Assembly: GCA_002796995.1 (NCBI GenBank)
Contig: PEKW01000006.1
Location: 186,001-250,000, forward strand
Source: Rhizobium sp.
GTDB taxonomy: Bacteria; Pseudomonadota; Alphaproteobacteria; Rhizobiales; Rhizobiaceae
Length of the DNA stretch: 64,000 nt
Direction of reading: 5' to 3'
Shown here: in pieces, positions 27,302 through 35,997 of the stretch
Numbering within the stretch: the first letter of the stretch is position 1
How the letters are laid out: the number at the start of each line of letters is the position of its first letter
Made by a program: the position numbers and the translations under genes
The notes under the pieces: generated by a model
What the model was told of the DNA's origin: nothing
The model's database searches: none
The model's input: the letters and a program-made list of their open reading frames with translations, nothing else

Positions 27302-30001
27302 ATGGGGACCGAAGGCATGGACAGGGGCAGCGGGAAAAGAGGTTGGGGTTCGCTGAGCGCGGCTCTCCAGTATTATATTCCCGCCGTCATCGTCGTTGCC
27401 GCCGTGGCGATCGCGCTTCTCTATGCCGACCATCAGAAGAACCGCCTGCACCAGGAAAACCTGCGCAACGGGGTCGCCGAGCAATTGGGGCTCATCCGCG
27501 CCCGCCTGGAGGGCGGCATCAACGCCAATATCCAGCTGGTGCAGGGCATGGTCGCCGTCGTCGAGACGGAACCGAAGATAGACCAGGCACGCTTTTCCGC
27601 CCTGGCGCGCCGGATTTTCGACACGCCCCACCAGCTCCGCAATCTCGCCGCCGCGCCCGATCTCGTCATCCGCATGGCCTATCCGCTCACCGGCAATGAA
27701 CGGCTGATCGGCTTCGACTATCGCACCAGCGAAGCGCAGCGGAAGGCCGCGCTGCTGGTGCAGGAATCCGGCCAACTCGTGGTGACCGGGCCGGTCGACC
27801 TCGTGCAGGGCGGCCGCGGCCTCATCGCCCGCTACCCGGTCGTCGTCGGCAAGAGCAAGGGCGGGCGCGACTTCTGGGGTCTGGTGGCCGCGGTCATCGA
27901 TCTCGACAAGCTCTACGCCTATGGCGGCCTCGATGCGGAAGGCCTCGGCATCGACGTGGCGATCGCCAGCAGGATCAAGGACGGCAAGCTCGGCAAACCC
28001 TTTTACGGTAATCCGGCGATCTTCGCAGACAGCCCGGTCGGCATGCCGATCAATTTCGGCAACGAGAGCTGGGAAATCGTCGCGACGCCCAAGGGCGGCT
28101 GGAACCAGCCGGCGCCGGATCTGTGGATCTCGCGCTTCTTGATGCTTGTGGTGGGCGCCATGATCGTCGCCCCCGTGGCCTGGATCGCCCGGCTGCTCAG
28201 CGAGCGCCAGTCCCACATCGCAGCCCTGCGCCAGCGCGAGGAGGAACTGCGGGCCATCTCCCACCGGCTGGAGATCGCGCTCGAAGCCTCGCGCATCGGC
28301 GTCTGGGAACTCGACGTCGGCAGCGGCCAGCTGCATTGGGACGCCCGCATGCAGCAGCTTTACGGCGTGCAGAGAGACGGCGTCTACACCTACGAGACCT
28401 GGCGCAATGCGCTGCATCCCGACGATCTCGAGGAAGCCGAACGCGTCTTTGCCAGGGCCCTCGAAACCGGCAAGGACTATGTCACCGAATTCCGCGTCAT
28501 GACGGCCAATGGCGAGGTGCGCCATATCCGCGCCTATGGCACGACCTATCGCGACAGCCGTTTCCGCAAGAAGCTCGTCGGCGTCAACTGGAACGTCACC
28601 GCCGACGTCCGGCTGCAGCAGGAACTGCGCGAAGCAAAGCTGCAGGCCGAGCTGCAGAACCTGGAGCTCGAAGAAGCCCGCCAGCACATGGAGCACAATT
28701 CGCTGCATGATGCGCTGACCAACCTGCCCAACCGCCGCTATCTCGACCAGCACCTGATGCGGCTCGACGCGGAGGCAGCGACGGATGCCAGCGCGACCGT
28801 GCTGCATATCGACCTCGACCGGTTCAAGGACATCAACGATACGCTTGGCCATGGCGCCGGGGACGCGATTCTGCGCCACGTCGCCGGCAAGCTGCGCGAA
28901 AACACCCGCATCGAAGACTTCGTCGCCCGCATCGGCGGCGACGAATTCGTCGTCGTCTGCGCCGACACCATGACCGACAGCGAATATGGCGACCTCGCCC
29001 GCCGGCTGATCGATGCCGTCAACACGCCGATCACCTATGCCGGCCACGAATGCCGCGTCGGCGCCTCCATCGGCATCGCCATGCGCGAGAAGGGCGACGT
29101 CCGGGCCGAGCAGCTGCTGGTCAATGCCGACATCGCCCTCTACGAGGCCAAGCGCCATGGCAGGAACCGCGTCGAGCGCTATACCGACCACCTGAAATCA
29201 CTGACGATCAACACCAAGAAAACCGCCGACGCCATTCTCCGCTCGCTGGAGCAGAACGACTTCATCGCCTATTTCCAGCCGCAGTTCGACGCCAACACGC
29301 TGGAGATCAACGGCGTCGAGGCGCTCGCCCGGTGGGACCATCCGGACGAGGGAATTCTCGGCCCGGACCGCTTCCTGAAGATCGCCGAAAGCCTCAATGT
29401 CGTGTCGCAGATCGACGCGGCCATCCTCGACCAGGCCCTGCTCCAGCGCACCCGCTGGCTGGCCAATGATCTGTCTATCGGCAGGGTCTCGGTCAACATC
29501 TCCGCCCAGCGGCTGTTCGACGAAAGCCTGCTCCAGCGGCTCGACCAGCTCGATCTCGTGCCCGGCAGCCTGTCCTTCGAGCTTCTGGAATCGATCTCCT
29601 TCGACGACAAGGGCGCGGCCGTCACCAGCAGCATCGAACGCATCAAGGCCTACGGCATCGACATCGAGATCGACGATTTCGGCACCGGTTATGCCTCGAT
29701 CCTCAGCCTGCTCAAGCTGTCGCCCCGCCGTCTGAAGATCGATCGCCAGCTGACGGCGCCGATCATCTCCTCCTCGGCCCAGCGCCGGCTGATCAGCTCG
29801 ATCGTCGATATCGGCCGCTCGCTCGGCATCGAGATCGTCGCGGAAGGCGTCGAGACCATGCACCACGCAGAGATCCTGCGCGATCTCGGCTGCCAGACCC
29901 TGCAGGGCTATGCCTTGGCCCGGCCGATGGACGGCAGCGCCTTCGTCGAATTCGCCCGCGGCCGGTCATGGATGAAGCAGAAGGCGGTGGAGACCGCCTG
30001 A
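27302..30001 (+). CDS. CHASE-PAS-GGDEF-EAL cyclic-di-GMP turnover protein
   Basis: This is an 899-residue membrane sensor. A first membrane helix (about residues 20-40) is followed by a periplasmic CHASE domain (about 50-260, with RMAYPLTGNERLIGFDYR and GPVDLVQGGRG), a second helix (about 278-300), a PAS domain (about 320-440), GGDEF (about 470-630) and EAL (about 645-890). The synthase motif GGDEF is intact (RIGGDEFVVV), and so are the phosphodiesterase residues (GVEALARW, FELLES, DDFGTGY, EGVET). It could therefore make or degrade cyclic di-GMP in response to an external ligand. AAGG precedes the ATG at 27302; ATG 27317 is an alternative. It sits between preTA and the rest of the pyrimidine genes. 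Confidence 0.92.
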   Translation: MGTEGMDRGSGKRGWGSLSAALQYYIPAVIVVAAVAIALLYADHQKNRLHQENLRNGVAEQLGLIRARLEGGINANIQLVQGMVAVVETEPKIDQARFSALARRIFDTPHQLRNLAAAPDLVIRMAYPLTGNERLIGFDYRTSEAQRKAALLVQESGQLVVTGPVDLVQGGRGLIARYPVVVGKSKGGRDFWGLVAAVIDLDKLYAYGGLDAEGLGIDVAIASRIKDGKLGKPFYGNPAIFADSPVGMPINFGNESWEIVATPKGGWNQPAPDLWISRFLMLVVGAMIVAPVAWIARLLSERQSHIAALRQREEELRAISHRLEIALEASRIGVWELDVGSGQLHWDARMQQLYGVQRDGVYTYETWRNALHPDDLEEAERVFARALETGKDYVTEFRVMTANGEVRHIRAYGTTYRDSRFRKKLVGVNWNVTADVRLQQELREAKLQAELQNLELEEARQHMEHNSLHDALTNLPNRRYLDQHLMRLDAEAATDASATVLHIDLDRFKDINDTLGHGAGDAILRHVAGKLRENTRIEDFVARIGGDEFVVVCADTMTDSEYGDLARRLIDAVNTPITYAGHECRVGASIGIAMREKGDVRAEQLLVNADIALYEAKRHGRNRVERYTDHLKSLTINTKKTADAILRSLEQNDFIAYFQPQFDANTLEINGVEALARWDHPDEGILGPDRFLKIAESLNVVSQIDAAILDQALLQRTRWLANDLSIGRVSVNISAQRLFDESLLQRLDQLDLVPGSLSFELLESISFDDKGAAVTSSIERIKAYGIDIEIDDFGTGYASILSLLKLSPRRLKIDRQLTAPIISSSAQRRLISSIVDIGRSLGIEIVAEGVETMHHAEILRDLGCQTLQGYALARPMDGSAFVEFARGRSWMKQKAVETA

Positions 30002-30102
30002 CCTCTGCCACGCGCAGGACCTCCGTCCATGCGGCCTTTCCTTCGCCGCCGCCGCCGTGATAGACAACTGGCCCCGGCCCTACCGGCCCGCCACCCGATC
30101 CG

Positions 30103-31038
30103 ATGCCTGCCTTGACCCAGCCACATGCCGCCCGCGGCCGCCACAATATCCACGCCATGGGACGGGAGAAGCTGAAGGCTCACCTCGCGGTGCTGCTGTT
30201 TTCCCTGCTCGTTTCCGGCTCTTTTTCCTTCGGCGGCATCGCCACCCAGCTGATCGACCCGATCGCGCTGCAAGCGCTGCGCTATGCGCTGACGGTCGCG
30301 TTGATCGGCCTGCTCTGCCTGAAGCTGGGTGTCTCTCTGGCGCTGCCGAGGGAGCCCTGGCGTTTCGGCGTGCTCGGCCTTTTGATGGCGGTCTACATGA
30401 CGACCATGTTCATCGCCCTTCAATTCACCAAGCCGGTGGCGACCGGAGCGATCTTCACGCTGATGCCGCTGCTGAGCGCCGTCTTCGCCTGGTTCCTGAT
30501 GCGCCAGCACACCCGTCCGGGTGTGCTCGTCAGCCTGCTGATTGCCGCGACCGGCGCCGTCTGGGTGATCTTTCGCGGCGATGTCAGCGCCCTCCTCGCC
30601 TTCGACATCGGCCGCGGCGAGATGATCTATTTCGTCGGCGTGCTCTGCCATGCCGCCTATGTGCCGCTGTTGAGGCTCTTCAACCGCAAGGAAGCGCCGC
30701 TCGCCTTCGTCTTCTGGGCGGCGGTCGCGACCTTCGGCTTCATCCTCGTTCCGGCTGCACCCCGCCTGGTCGCAGTGAACTTCCTGACCCTGCCGCCGAT
30801 CGTCTGGATCGCCGTTCTCTATCTTTCGGTCATCGCCACGGCCGTGACCTTCTTCCTTCTGCAATATGCCTCGATGCGCCTTCCCGCTCCTAAGGTTCTC
30901 GCCTACGGTTATCTGACACCGACCTTCATCATCGTCATCGAAGGGCTGATCGGCCACGGATGGGCCTCGGCTTCGGTCTTCCTGGGTGCGCTCGTCACGG
31001 CCTGCGGCCTGCTGGTGATGGCACTGCTGCCGGACTGA
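30103..31038 (+). CDS. EamA-family (DMT superfamily) transporter
   Basis: This is a 311-residue membrane protein with about ten helices and two EamA repeats, the second clear near VLAYGYLTPTFIIVIEGLIG. It is probably a metabolite or drug exporter; the substrate is unknown. The start is uncertain: ATG 30103 adds a polar leader, whereas ATG 30157 (MGREKLKAHLA) begins just before the first helix; neither has a clear ribosome site. Its stop touches the stop of rutR on the other strand (TGATCA), leaving no space for a terminator. Confidence 0.83.
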   Translation: MPALTQPHAARGRHNIHAMGREKLKAHLAVLLFSLLVSGSFSFGGIATQLIDPIALQALRYALTVALIGLLCLKLGVSLALPREPWRFGVLGLLMAVYMTTMFIALQFTKPVATGAIFTLMPLLSAVFAWFLMRQHTRPGVLVSLLIAATGAVWVIFRGDVSALLAFDIGRGEMIYFVGVLCHAAYVPLLRLFNRKEAPLAFVFWAAVATFGFILVPAAPRLVAVNFLTLPPIVWIAVLYLSVIATAVTFFLLQYASMRLPAPKVLAYGYLTPTFIIVIEGLIGHGWASASVFLGALVTACGLLVMALLPD

Positions 31039-31692
31039 TCAGGCGCCGTCGGTCTTTTTCGGAATGAGGCCGCGCACGAAGAGTCCTTCCAGGTAGCGCG
31101 CCGCATCCTCGAAACGCGACGTGCTTCTCTCGCCCTCGCCGAGCACCGCCTGCACCTGCACGTCGAAATCGGCATAATGCTGCGTGGTCGACCAGATCGA
31201 GAAGATCAGGTGATAGGGATCGCAGTCGTAGACCTTGCCGGCCCGGACCCAGGCACGGATGACCTCGACCTTCTCGTCGACCAGTTCCTTCAACTGCCCC
31301 TTCAGCATGTCCTCGATATGCGGCGCGCCCTGCAGGATCTCGTTGGCGAACAGCCGGCTTTCGCGCGGAAAGTCGCGCGCCATCTCGAGCTTGCGGCGGA
31401 TATAGGAGCGGATCTCCTCTTCCGGGTCGCCCTCGGCGTCGAAGGCCCTCAGCGGCTCGAGCCAGTTTTCCAGCACCCGGTCGATCAGTGCCCGGTGCAT
31501 GCCCTCCTTGGTGCGGAAATAGTAGAGCAGGTTCGGCTTCGACATGCCGGCGACTTCGGCGATCTGGTCGATGGTCGAGCCGCGGAAACCCCTGAGCGAA
31601 AAGACGTCGAGCGCCGCTTCGAGGATGAGCTCCTCCTTCTCTTCCTGGATCCGCGTTCGCCTCTGTGTCTGTGCCGCTCTCGGTATCGCCAT
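31039..31692 (-). CDS. rutR: TetR-family pyrimidine-utilisation regulator RutR
   Basis: This is a 217-residue repressor. The HTH (TIDQIAEVAGMSKPNLLYYFRTKE) and the whole C-terminal domain, including IFSIWSTTQHYADFDVQVQAV, line up closely with E. coli RutR, which senses uracil and thymine. In this window it sits next to pyrimidine-degradation genes, which supports the same role. A good RutR operator lies upstream, between it and hyuC. ATG 31692 was chosen (MAIPRAAQTQ) with GGAGCGG upstream; a TTG at 31719 is possible. Confidence 0.88.
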   Translation of the reverse strand: MAIPRAAQTQRRTRIQEEKEELILEAALDVFSLRGFRGSTIDQIAEVAGMSKPNLLYYFRTKEGMHRALIDRVLENWLEPLRAFDAEGDPEEEIRSYIRRKLEMARDFPRESRLFANEILQGAPHIEDMLKGQLKELVDEKVEVIRAWVRAGKVYDCDPYHLIFSIWSTTQHYADFDVQVQAVLGEGERSTSRFEDAARYLEGLFVRGLIPKKTDGA

Positions 31693-31836
31693 GCGCTGCC
31701 CGCTCCGCCCCGCGACCAAGCCTAAAAGCTTGATCTTTCACAATTTTACCCGTGCACCTTTTTCAGGCAGATGCCCGCTATTTTGTCGTGATTTTTCGCG
31801 TTTTCCGTCTTGAGTGCCGCGTCGGAAGTTGTAATG

Positions 31837-31852
31837 TTTACCAGTCGGTCAA
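31837..31852. promoter_or_regulatory. RutR operator
   Basis: TTTACCAGTCGGTCAA matches 12 of 14 defined positions of the RutR site (TTGACCA, two bases, TGGTCAA). It lies in the divergent region, 145 bases from rutR and 139 bases from the hyuC-type gene, where it could control both. Confidence 0.65.
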
Positions 31853-31990
31853 ATTATTGGTCAGTTGTCAAACAAAGGCAACCGGCCATTTCGCCAGCCA
31901 GAGAAACAAAAAACATCGGCTGTCGGCGACAAGGGGAATTACGGGGCATGCGGTTTGCATGGCCCCTCGAAAACAGGTGAGGATACTGGC

Positions 31991-33244
31991 ATGACGGCTC
32001 AACCCGGCGTGAACTTGCGCGTGAATGGCGACCGCCTTTGGGATTCGCTGATGGACATGGCGAAGATCGGCCCCGGCATTGCCGGCGGCAACAATCGCCA
32101 GACCCTGACCGACGCCGACGCCGCGGGCCGCAAGCTCTTCCAGACATGGTGCGAAGAGGCCGGCATGACCATGGGCGTCGACAAGATGGGCACCATGTTC
32201 ATGACCCGTCCCGGCACCGATCCCGACGCCCTGCCGGTCTATGTCGGCTCGCATCTCGACACCCAGCCGACCGGCGGCAAGTATGACGGCGTGCTCGGCG
32301 TCCTGGCCGCGCTCGAAATCGTCCGCTCGATGAACGATCTCGGCATACGGACGAAGCACCCGATCGTCGTCACCAACTGGGCCAACGAGGAAGGCGCGCG
32401 CTTTGCGCCGGCCATGCTCGCCTCGGGCGTCTTTGCCGGCATCCATTCGCTCGACTATGCCTATGCCCGCCAGGATCCCGACGGCAAGACCTATGGCGAC
32501 GAGCTGAAGCGCATCGGCTGGCTCGGCGACGAGGAGGTCGGCGCCAGGCAGATGCACGCCTACTACGAATATCACATCGAGCAGGGCCCGATCCTCGAAG
32601 CCGAGGAAAAGCAGATCGGCGTCGTCACCCACTGTCAGGGCCTGTGGTGGCTGGAATTCACGCTGACCGGCCGCGAAGCCCATACCGGCTCGACGCCGAT
32701 GAACCTGCGCGTCAATGCCGGCCTTGCGATGGCCCGCATCATGGAAATGGTGCAAGCCGTCGCCATGGACAACCAGCCGGGTGCGGTCGGCGGCGTCGGC
32801 CAGGTGAAGTTCTCGCCCAATTCCCGCAACGTGCTGCCCGGCACCGTGATCTTCACCGTCGACATCCGCACGCCGGATCTCGCCAAGCTGAACGCCATGC
32901 GCGCCCGCATCGAGAAGGAAGCGGCCGCGATCTGCGAAACGCTCGGCGTCGGCTGTTCGGTCGAGGCCGTCGGCCATTTCGACCCGGTCACCTTCGACCC
33001 GAAGCTGGTGGAGACGGTGCGCAGCGCTGCCGAGCGGCTCGGCTACAGCCACATGAACCTGATCTCCGGCGCCGGCCACGACGCCTGCTGGGCCGCCAAG
33101 GTCGCCCCCGCCACCATGATAATGTGCCCCTGCGTCGGCGGCCTGTCGCACAATGAAGCGGAAGACATCTCCAAGGACTGGGCCACCGCCGGCTGCGACG
33201 TGCTGCTGCAGGCCGTGCTGGAGACGGCGGAGATTGTGGCGTGA
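31991..33244 (+). CDS. N-carbamoyl-beta-alanine amidohydrolase (Zn-dependent hydrolase)
   Basis: This M20-family amidohydrolase performs the third step of reductive pyrimidine breakdown: N-carbamoyl-beta-alanine to beta-alanine, CO2 and ammonia. It is 417 residues long. Metal ligands are visible in order: SHLDTQPTGG (His), GGKYDG (Asp), NWANEEGARF (Glu pair), a mid-domain HIEQGP (His), and SGAGHDACW and LSHNEAED near the C-terminus. The family also contains allantoate and hydantoin-carbamoyl hydrolases (HyuC, AmaB), but the preTA and dihydropyrimidinase context favours the pyrimidine role (PydC). GAGGATAC precedes the ATG. The next pathway gene is 930 bases downstream, beyond two repeat elements and a DUF559 gene. 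Confidence 0.9.
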   Translation: MTAQPGVNLRVNGDRLWDSLMDMAKIGPGIAGGNNRQTLTDADAAGRKLFQTWCEEAGMTMGVDKMGTMFMTRPGTDPDALPVYVGSHLDTQPTGGKYDGVLGVLAALEIVRSMNDLGIRTKHPIVVTNWANEEGARFAPAMLASGVFAGIHSLDYAYARQDPDGKTYGDELKRIGWLGDEEVGARQMHAYYEYHIEQGPILEAEEKQIGVVTHCQGLWWLEFTLTGREAHTGSTPMNLRVNAGLAMARIMEMVQAVAMDNQPGAVGGVGQVKFSPNSRNVLPGTVIFTVDIRTPDLAKLNAMRARIEKEAAAICETLGVGCSVEAVGHFDPVTFDPKLVETVRSAAERLGYSHMNLISGAGHDACWAAKVAPATMIMCPCVGGLSHNEAEDISKDWATAGCDVLLQAVLETAEIVA

Positions 33245-33257
33245 TGTCACCCGCCTG

Positions 33258-33453
33258 CGGCGCCCCCTCATCCGGCCCTTCGGGCCACCTTCTCCCCGTT
33301 GGGGAGAAGAGGGTGTCTGTGGCGACCTCGCCATCTCCTCCAACCGGGTCGGCGACGCCACTGTTTGGCTTAGAGGCATGGAGCGGACGGCATCGGCGTG
33401 ACCTCTTCTCCCCAACGGGGAGAAGGTGGCGCGTAGCGCCGGATGAGGGGGGC
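33258..33453. repeat. RIME-like composite palindromic element, copy 1
   Basis: A unit (CCCCTCATCCGGCCCTTCGG to the TCTCCCC hairpin) at 33260-33310 is mirrored by an inverted, slightly diverged unit at 33403-33453. About 90 bases lie between. The pair closely matches the element at 33908-34105 in arms and in part of the interior (GTGGCGACCTCGCC and CGGCGTGACC), so both are copies of one mobile composite. The type resembles Rhizobium intergenic mosaic elements. Confidence 0.8.
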
Positions 33454-33459
33454 ACCCAC

Positions 33460-33882
33460 ATGGCAGGCGATCAACCGGACATTACCAAGCGGCGCCCCGG
33501 CAAGACGGATCAGGCGCGCTCACTGCGGCAGAACGAAACGGAGGCCGAGTTTCGCCTCTGGAGCGATCTTCGCAACCGGCAACTGAACGGCCACAAGTTC
33601 TCCCGACAAGTCCCGCTCGGTGCCTATGTCGCCGATTTCGTCTGCCGGGAATGGCATCTGATCGTCGAACTCGACGGCAGCCAGCATGCCGAAAGCATGG
33701 CGGACGACGTGCGCACCGGCTGGTTCAACGACAACGGCTATTTGGTTCTGCGGTTCTGGAACGACGAAGTGCTCAAGGAGCGGCGAGCGGTTCTGGAGAC
33801 TATTCTGGCGGTGCTGGAGGGCCAGATCGTGGATGCATGCGAGACCATCCGCTTCTCGCCAGCGAAACGGGAGAACCGGTGA
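33460..33882 (+). CDS. DUF559 endonuclease-like protein
   Basis: This is a 140-residue protein of the DUF559 family, related to very-short-patch (Vsr) and restriction-type PD-(D/E)xK endonucleases. The signature is complete: LRQNETEAEFRLWSDLRNRQ, HKFSRQVPLGAYVADFVC, LIVELDGSQHAE and GYLVLRFWNDEVLKE. The acidic residues in ADF and ELDG, with the neighbouring Gln, fit a metal-dependent nuclease site; activity is unproven. It starts seven bases after one RIME-like composite and ends 26 bases before another, and separates two genes of the pyrimidine pathway, so it probably arrived as a unit with the repeats. Confidence 0.88.
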   Translation: MAGDQPDITKRRPGKTDQARSLRQNETEAEFRLWSDLRNRQLNGHKFSRQVPLGAYVADFVCREWHLIVELDGSQHAESMADDVRTGWFNDNGYLVLRFWNDEVLKERRAVLETILAVLEGQIVDACETIRFSPAKRENR

Positions 33883-33907
33883 TCGTCATGCCGCAACAGT
33901 GCTCGCT

Positions 33908-34105
33908 TCGCGCCCCCTCATCCGGCCCTTCGGGCCACCTTCTCCCCGCTGGGGAGAAGAGGAAGGATGTGGCGACCTCGCCGTTCCCAGCGACAGTTGC
34001 AGTGACGGAAATCCTGGGCCTCGACAAAGGGCGGCGACAACGCCGGCGTGACCTCTTCTCCCCAGCGGGGAGAAGGTGGCGCGTAGCGCCGGATGAGGGG
34101 GCGCC
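33908..34105. repeat. RIME-like composite palindromic element, copy 2
   Basis: This is the second copy of the composite at 33258-33453, in the same orientation: an outer unit at 33910-33960 and an inverted unit at 34053-34105. The arms differ by only a few bases (hairpin loops CCGCTGGGG against CCGTTGGGG), while part of the interior has diverged. It ends 70 bases before the dihydropyrimidinase start. Confidence 0.8.
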
Positions 34106-34174
34106 GAAGGCGAGCGATCCCTCGCCACGCATCGAAATCATCACAATAGCGCACAAGACACGGGGTGAAACGAC

Positions 34175-35629
34175 ATGAGCACAGTCATCAAGGGCGGAAC
34201 CATCGTCACCGCCGATCTCACCTACAAGGCGGACATCAAGATCGAGGGCGGGGTGATCGTCGAGATCGGGCCGAACCTTTCGGGCGACGAAACGCTGGAC
34301 GCCGCCGGCTGTTATGTCATGCCGGGCGGCATCGACCCGCATGTGCATCTCGAAATGCCCTTCATGGGCACCTATTCCGCCGACGACTTCGAAAGCGGCA
34401 CGCGCGCGGGCCTTGCCGGCGGCACCACCATGGTGGTCGACTTCTGTCTGCCGGCCCCCGACCAGTCGCTGCTCGACGCGCTGCAGATGTGGCACAACAA
34501 GACCAGCCGCGCCAATGCCGACTACTCCTTCCACATGGCGATCACCGGCTGGAACGAACGCGTCTTCAACGAGATGAAGACGATTGTCCAGGACAAGGGC
34601 ATCAACACCTTCAAGCACTTCATGGCCTATAAGGGCGCGCTGATGGTGAACGACGACGAGATGTTCGCCTCGTTCTCGCGCTGCGCCGAACTGGGCGCGC
34701 TGCCGCTCGTGCATGCCGAAAACGGCGACGTGGTGGCGGCGATGACCGCAAAGCTGCTCGCAGAAGGCAATAACGGCCCGGAGGCGCATGCCTATTCCCG
34801 CCCCGCCGAAGTCGAAGGCGAGGCGACCAACCGCGCCATCATGCTGGCCGACATGGCGGGCGTGCCGCTCTATGTCGTGCACACGTCGTGCGAACAGGCC
34901 CATGAAGCCATCCGCCGCGCCCGCCAGAAGGGCATGCGCGTCTACGGCGAGCCGCTGATCCAGCACCTGACGCTCGACGAAAGCGAATATTTCGACAAGG
35001 ACTGGGACCACGCCGCCCGCCGCGTCATGTCGCCCCCCTTCCGCAACAAGCAGCACCAGGACAGTCTGTGGGCCGGCCTGCAGTCGGGCTCGCTCTCCTG
35101 CGTCGCAACTGACCACTGCGCCTTCACCACCGAGCAGAAGCGTTTCGGCGTCGGCAACTTCGCCAAGATCCCCAACGGCACCGGCGGTCTGGAAGACCGC
35201 ATGCCGATGCTGTGGACCTATGGGGTGGCGACCGGCCGCCTGACGATGAACGAGTTCGTCGCCGTCACCTCGACCAATATCGCCAAGATCCTCAACATCT
35301 ATCCGAAGAAGGGTGCGGTCCTCGTCGGCGCCGATGCCGACCTCGTCGTCTGGGACCCCAAGCGCTCCAAGACGATTTCGGCCAAGAGCCAGCAGTCGGC
35401 GATCGACTACAACGTGTTCGAGGGCAAGCAGGTGACCGGCCTGCCGCGCTTCACCCTTTCGCGCGGCAAGGTGGTGATCGAGGAAGCGACGGTGAAGACC
35501 GAGGAGGGCCACGGCCAGTTCGTCAGCCGAGAGCCCTTCACGGCGGTCAACAAGGCGCTGTCGACCTGGAAGGAACTGGTCGCCCCGCGCAAGGTCGAGC
35601 GGTCAGGCATTCCGGCGACGGGGGTGTGA
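34175..35629 (+). CDS. hydA: Dihydropyrimidinase (D-hydantoinase family)
   Basis: This amidohydrolase opens dihydrouracil to N-carbamoyl-beta-alanine, the second step of the pathway. It is 484 residues long. Binuclear zinc ligands are visible: GGIDPHVHLEMPF (two His), FKHFMAYKGALM (the carbamylated Lys is in MAYKG), LPLVHAENGD (His), VVHTSCEQA (His) and CVATDHCAF (Asp). The substrate loop TGGLEDRMPML is typical. GGGGTGAAAC precedes the ATG. It follows the amidohydrolase gene on the same strand, but the DUF559 gene and the repeats lie between, so co-transcription is uncertain. Confidence 0.93.
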   Translation: MSTVIKGGTIVTADLTYKADIKIEGGVIVEIGPNLSGDETLDAAGCYVMPGGIDPHVHLEMPFMGTYSADDFESGTRAGLAGGTTMVVDFCLPAPDQSLLDALQMWHNKTSRANADYSFHMAITGWNERVFNEMKTIVQDKGINTFKHFMAYKGALMVNDDEMFASFSRCAELGALPLVHAENGDVVAAMTAKLLAEGNNGPEAHAYSRPAEVEGEATNRAIMLADMAGVPLYVVHTSCEQAHEAIRRARQKGMRVYGEPLIQHLTLDESEYFDKDWDHAARRVMSPPFRNKQHQDSLWAGLQSGSLSCVATDHCAFTTEQKRFGVGNFAKIPNGTGGLEDRMPMLWTYGVATGRLTMNEFVAVTSTNIAKILNIYPKKGAVLVGADADLVVWDPKRSKTISAKSQQSAIDYNVFEGKQVTGLPRFTLSRGKVVIEEATVKTEEGHGQFVSREPFTAVNKALSTWKELVAPRKVERSGIPATGV

Positions 35630-35658
35630 CGGTAGAGATGGCCGCAGTGCTTGAAGCC

Positions 35659-35841
35659 ACCCCCCTCTGCCCTGCCGGGCATCTCCCCCTCAAGGGGGGA
35701 GATCGGATGGGGCTGGCCGCTCGGCTAGGACAGACTGCACAGAGCAACATCTCCCCACTGGAACGTCACGTTCCGGCAGAACATTCGCGTGGTCCGATCT
35801 CCCCCCTTGAGGGGGAGATGTCCGGCAGGACAGAGTGGGGT
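35659..35841. repeat. Second-family palindromic element, inverted pair
   Basis: A unit CCCCCCTCTGCCCTGCCGGG plus ATCTCCCCCTCAAGGGGGGAGAT lies at 35659-35704, and its inverted copy at 35793-35841. Inside are a TCTCCCC fragment and the palindrome GGAACGTCACGTTCC. The same family recurs at 37498-37657. Confidence 0.75.
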
Positions 35842-35860
35842 AGAGCGCCCACAGCCGAAA

Positions 35861-35993
35861 CCCTCTTCTCCCCAGCGAGGAGAAGTGCCGAGCGCAGCGA
35901 GGCGATGAGGGGGCCAAGTGCGCTGGACCTTATGAGCTGCGCTATCCCTCATCCAGCCCTGCGGGCCACCGTCTCCCCGCCGGCGAGAAGGGA
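35861..35993. repeat. RIME-like palindromic element, diverged inverted pair
   Basis: An outer unit (CCCTCTTCTCCCCAGCGAGGAG to GATGAGGGG) at 35861-35912 faces a unit (CCCTCATCCAGCCCTGCGGGCC to GGCGAGAAGG) at 35946-35992. With the element just before it, it fills nearly the whole gap between the dihydropyrimidinase and cupin genes; I see no gene there. Confidence 0.7.
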
Positions 35994-35997
35994 AGCC

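Noticed and set aside
33241..34178. Frames running through the RIME-like repeats on both strands
   Set aside because: They consist largely of translated repeat sequence; only the DUF559 frame has a real domain.
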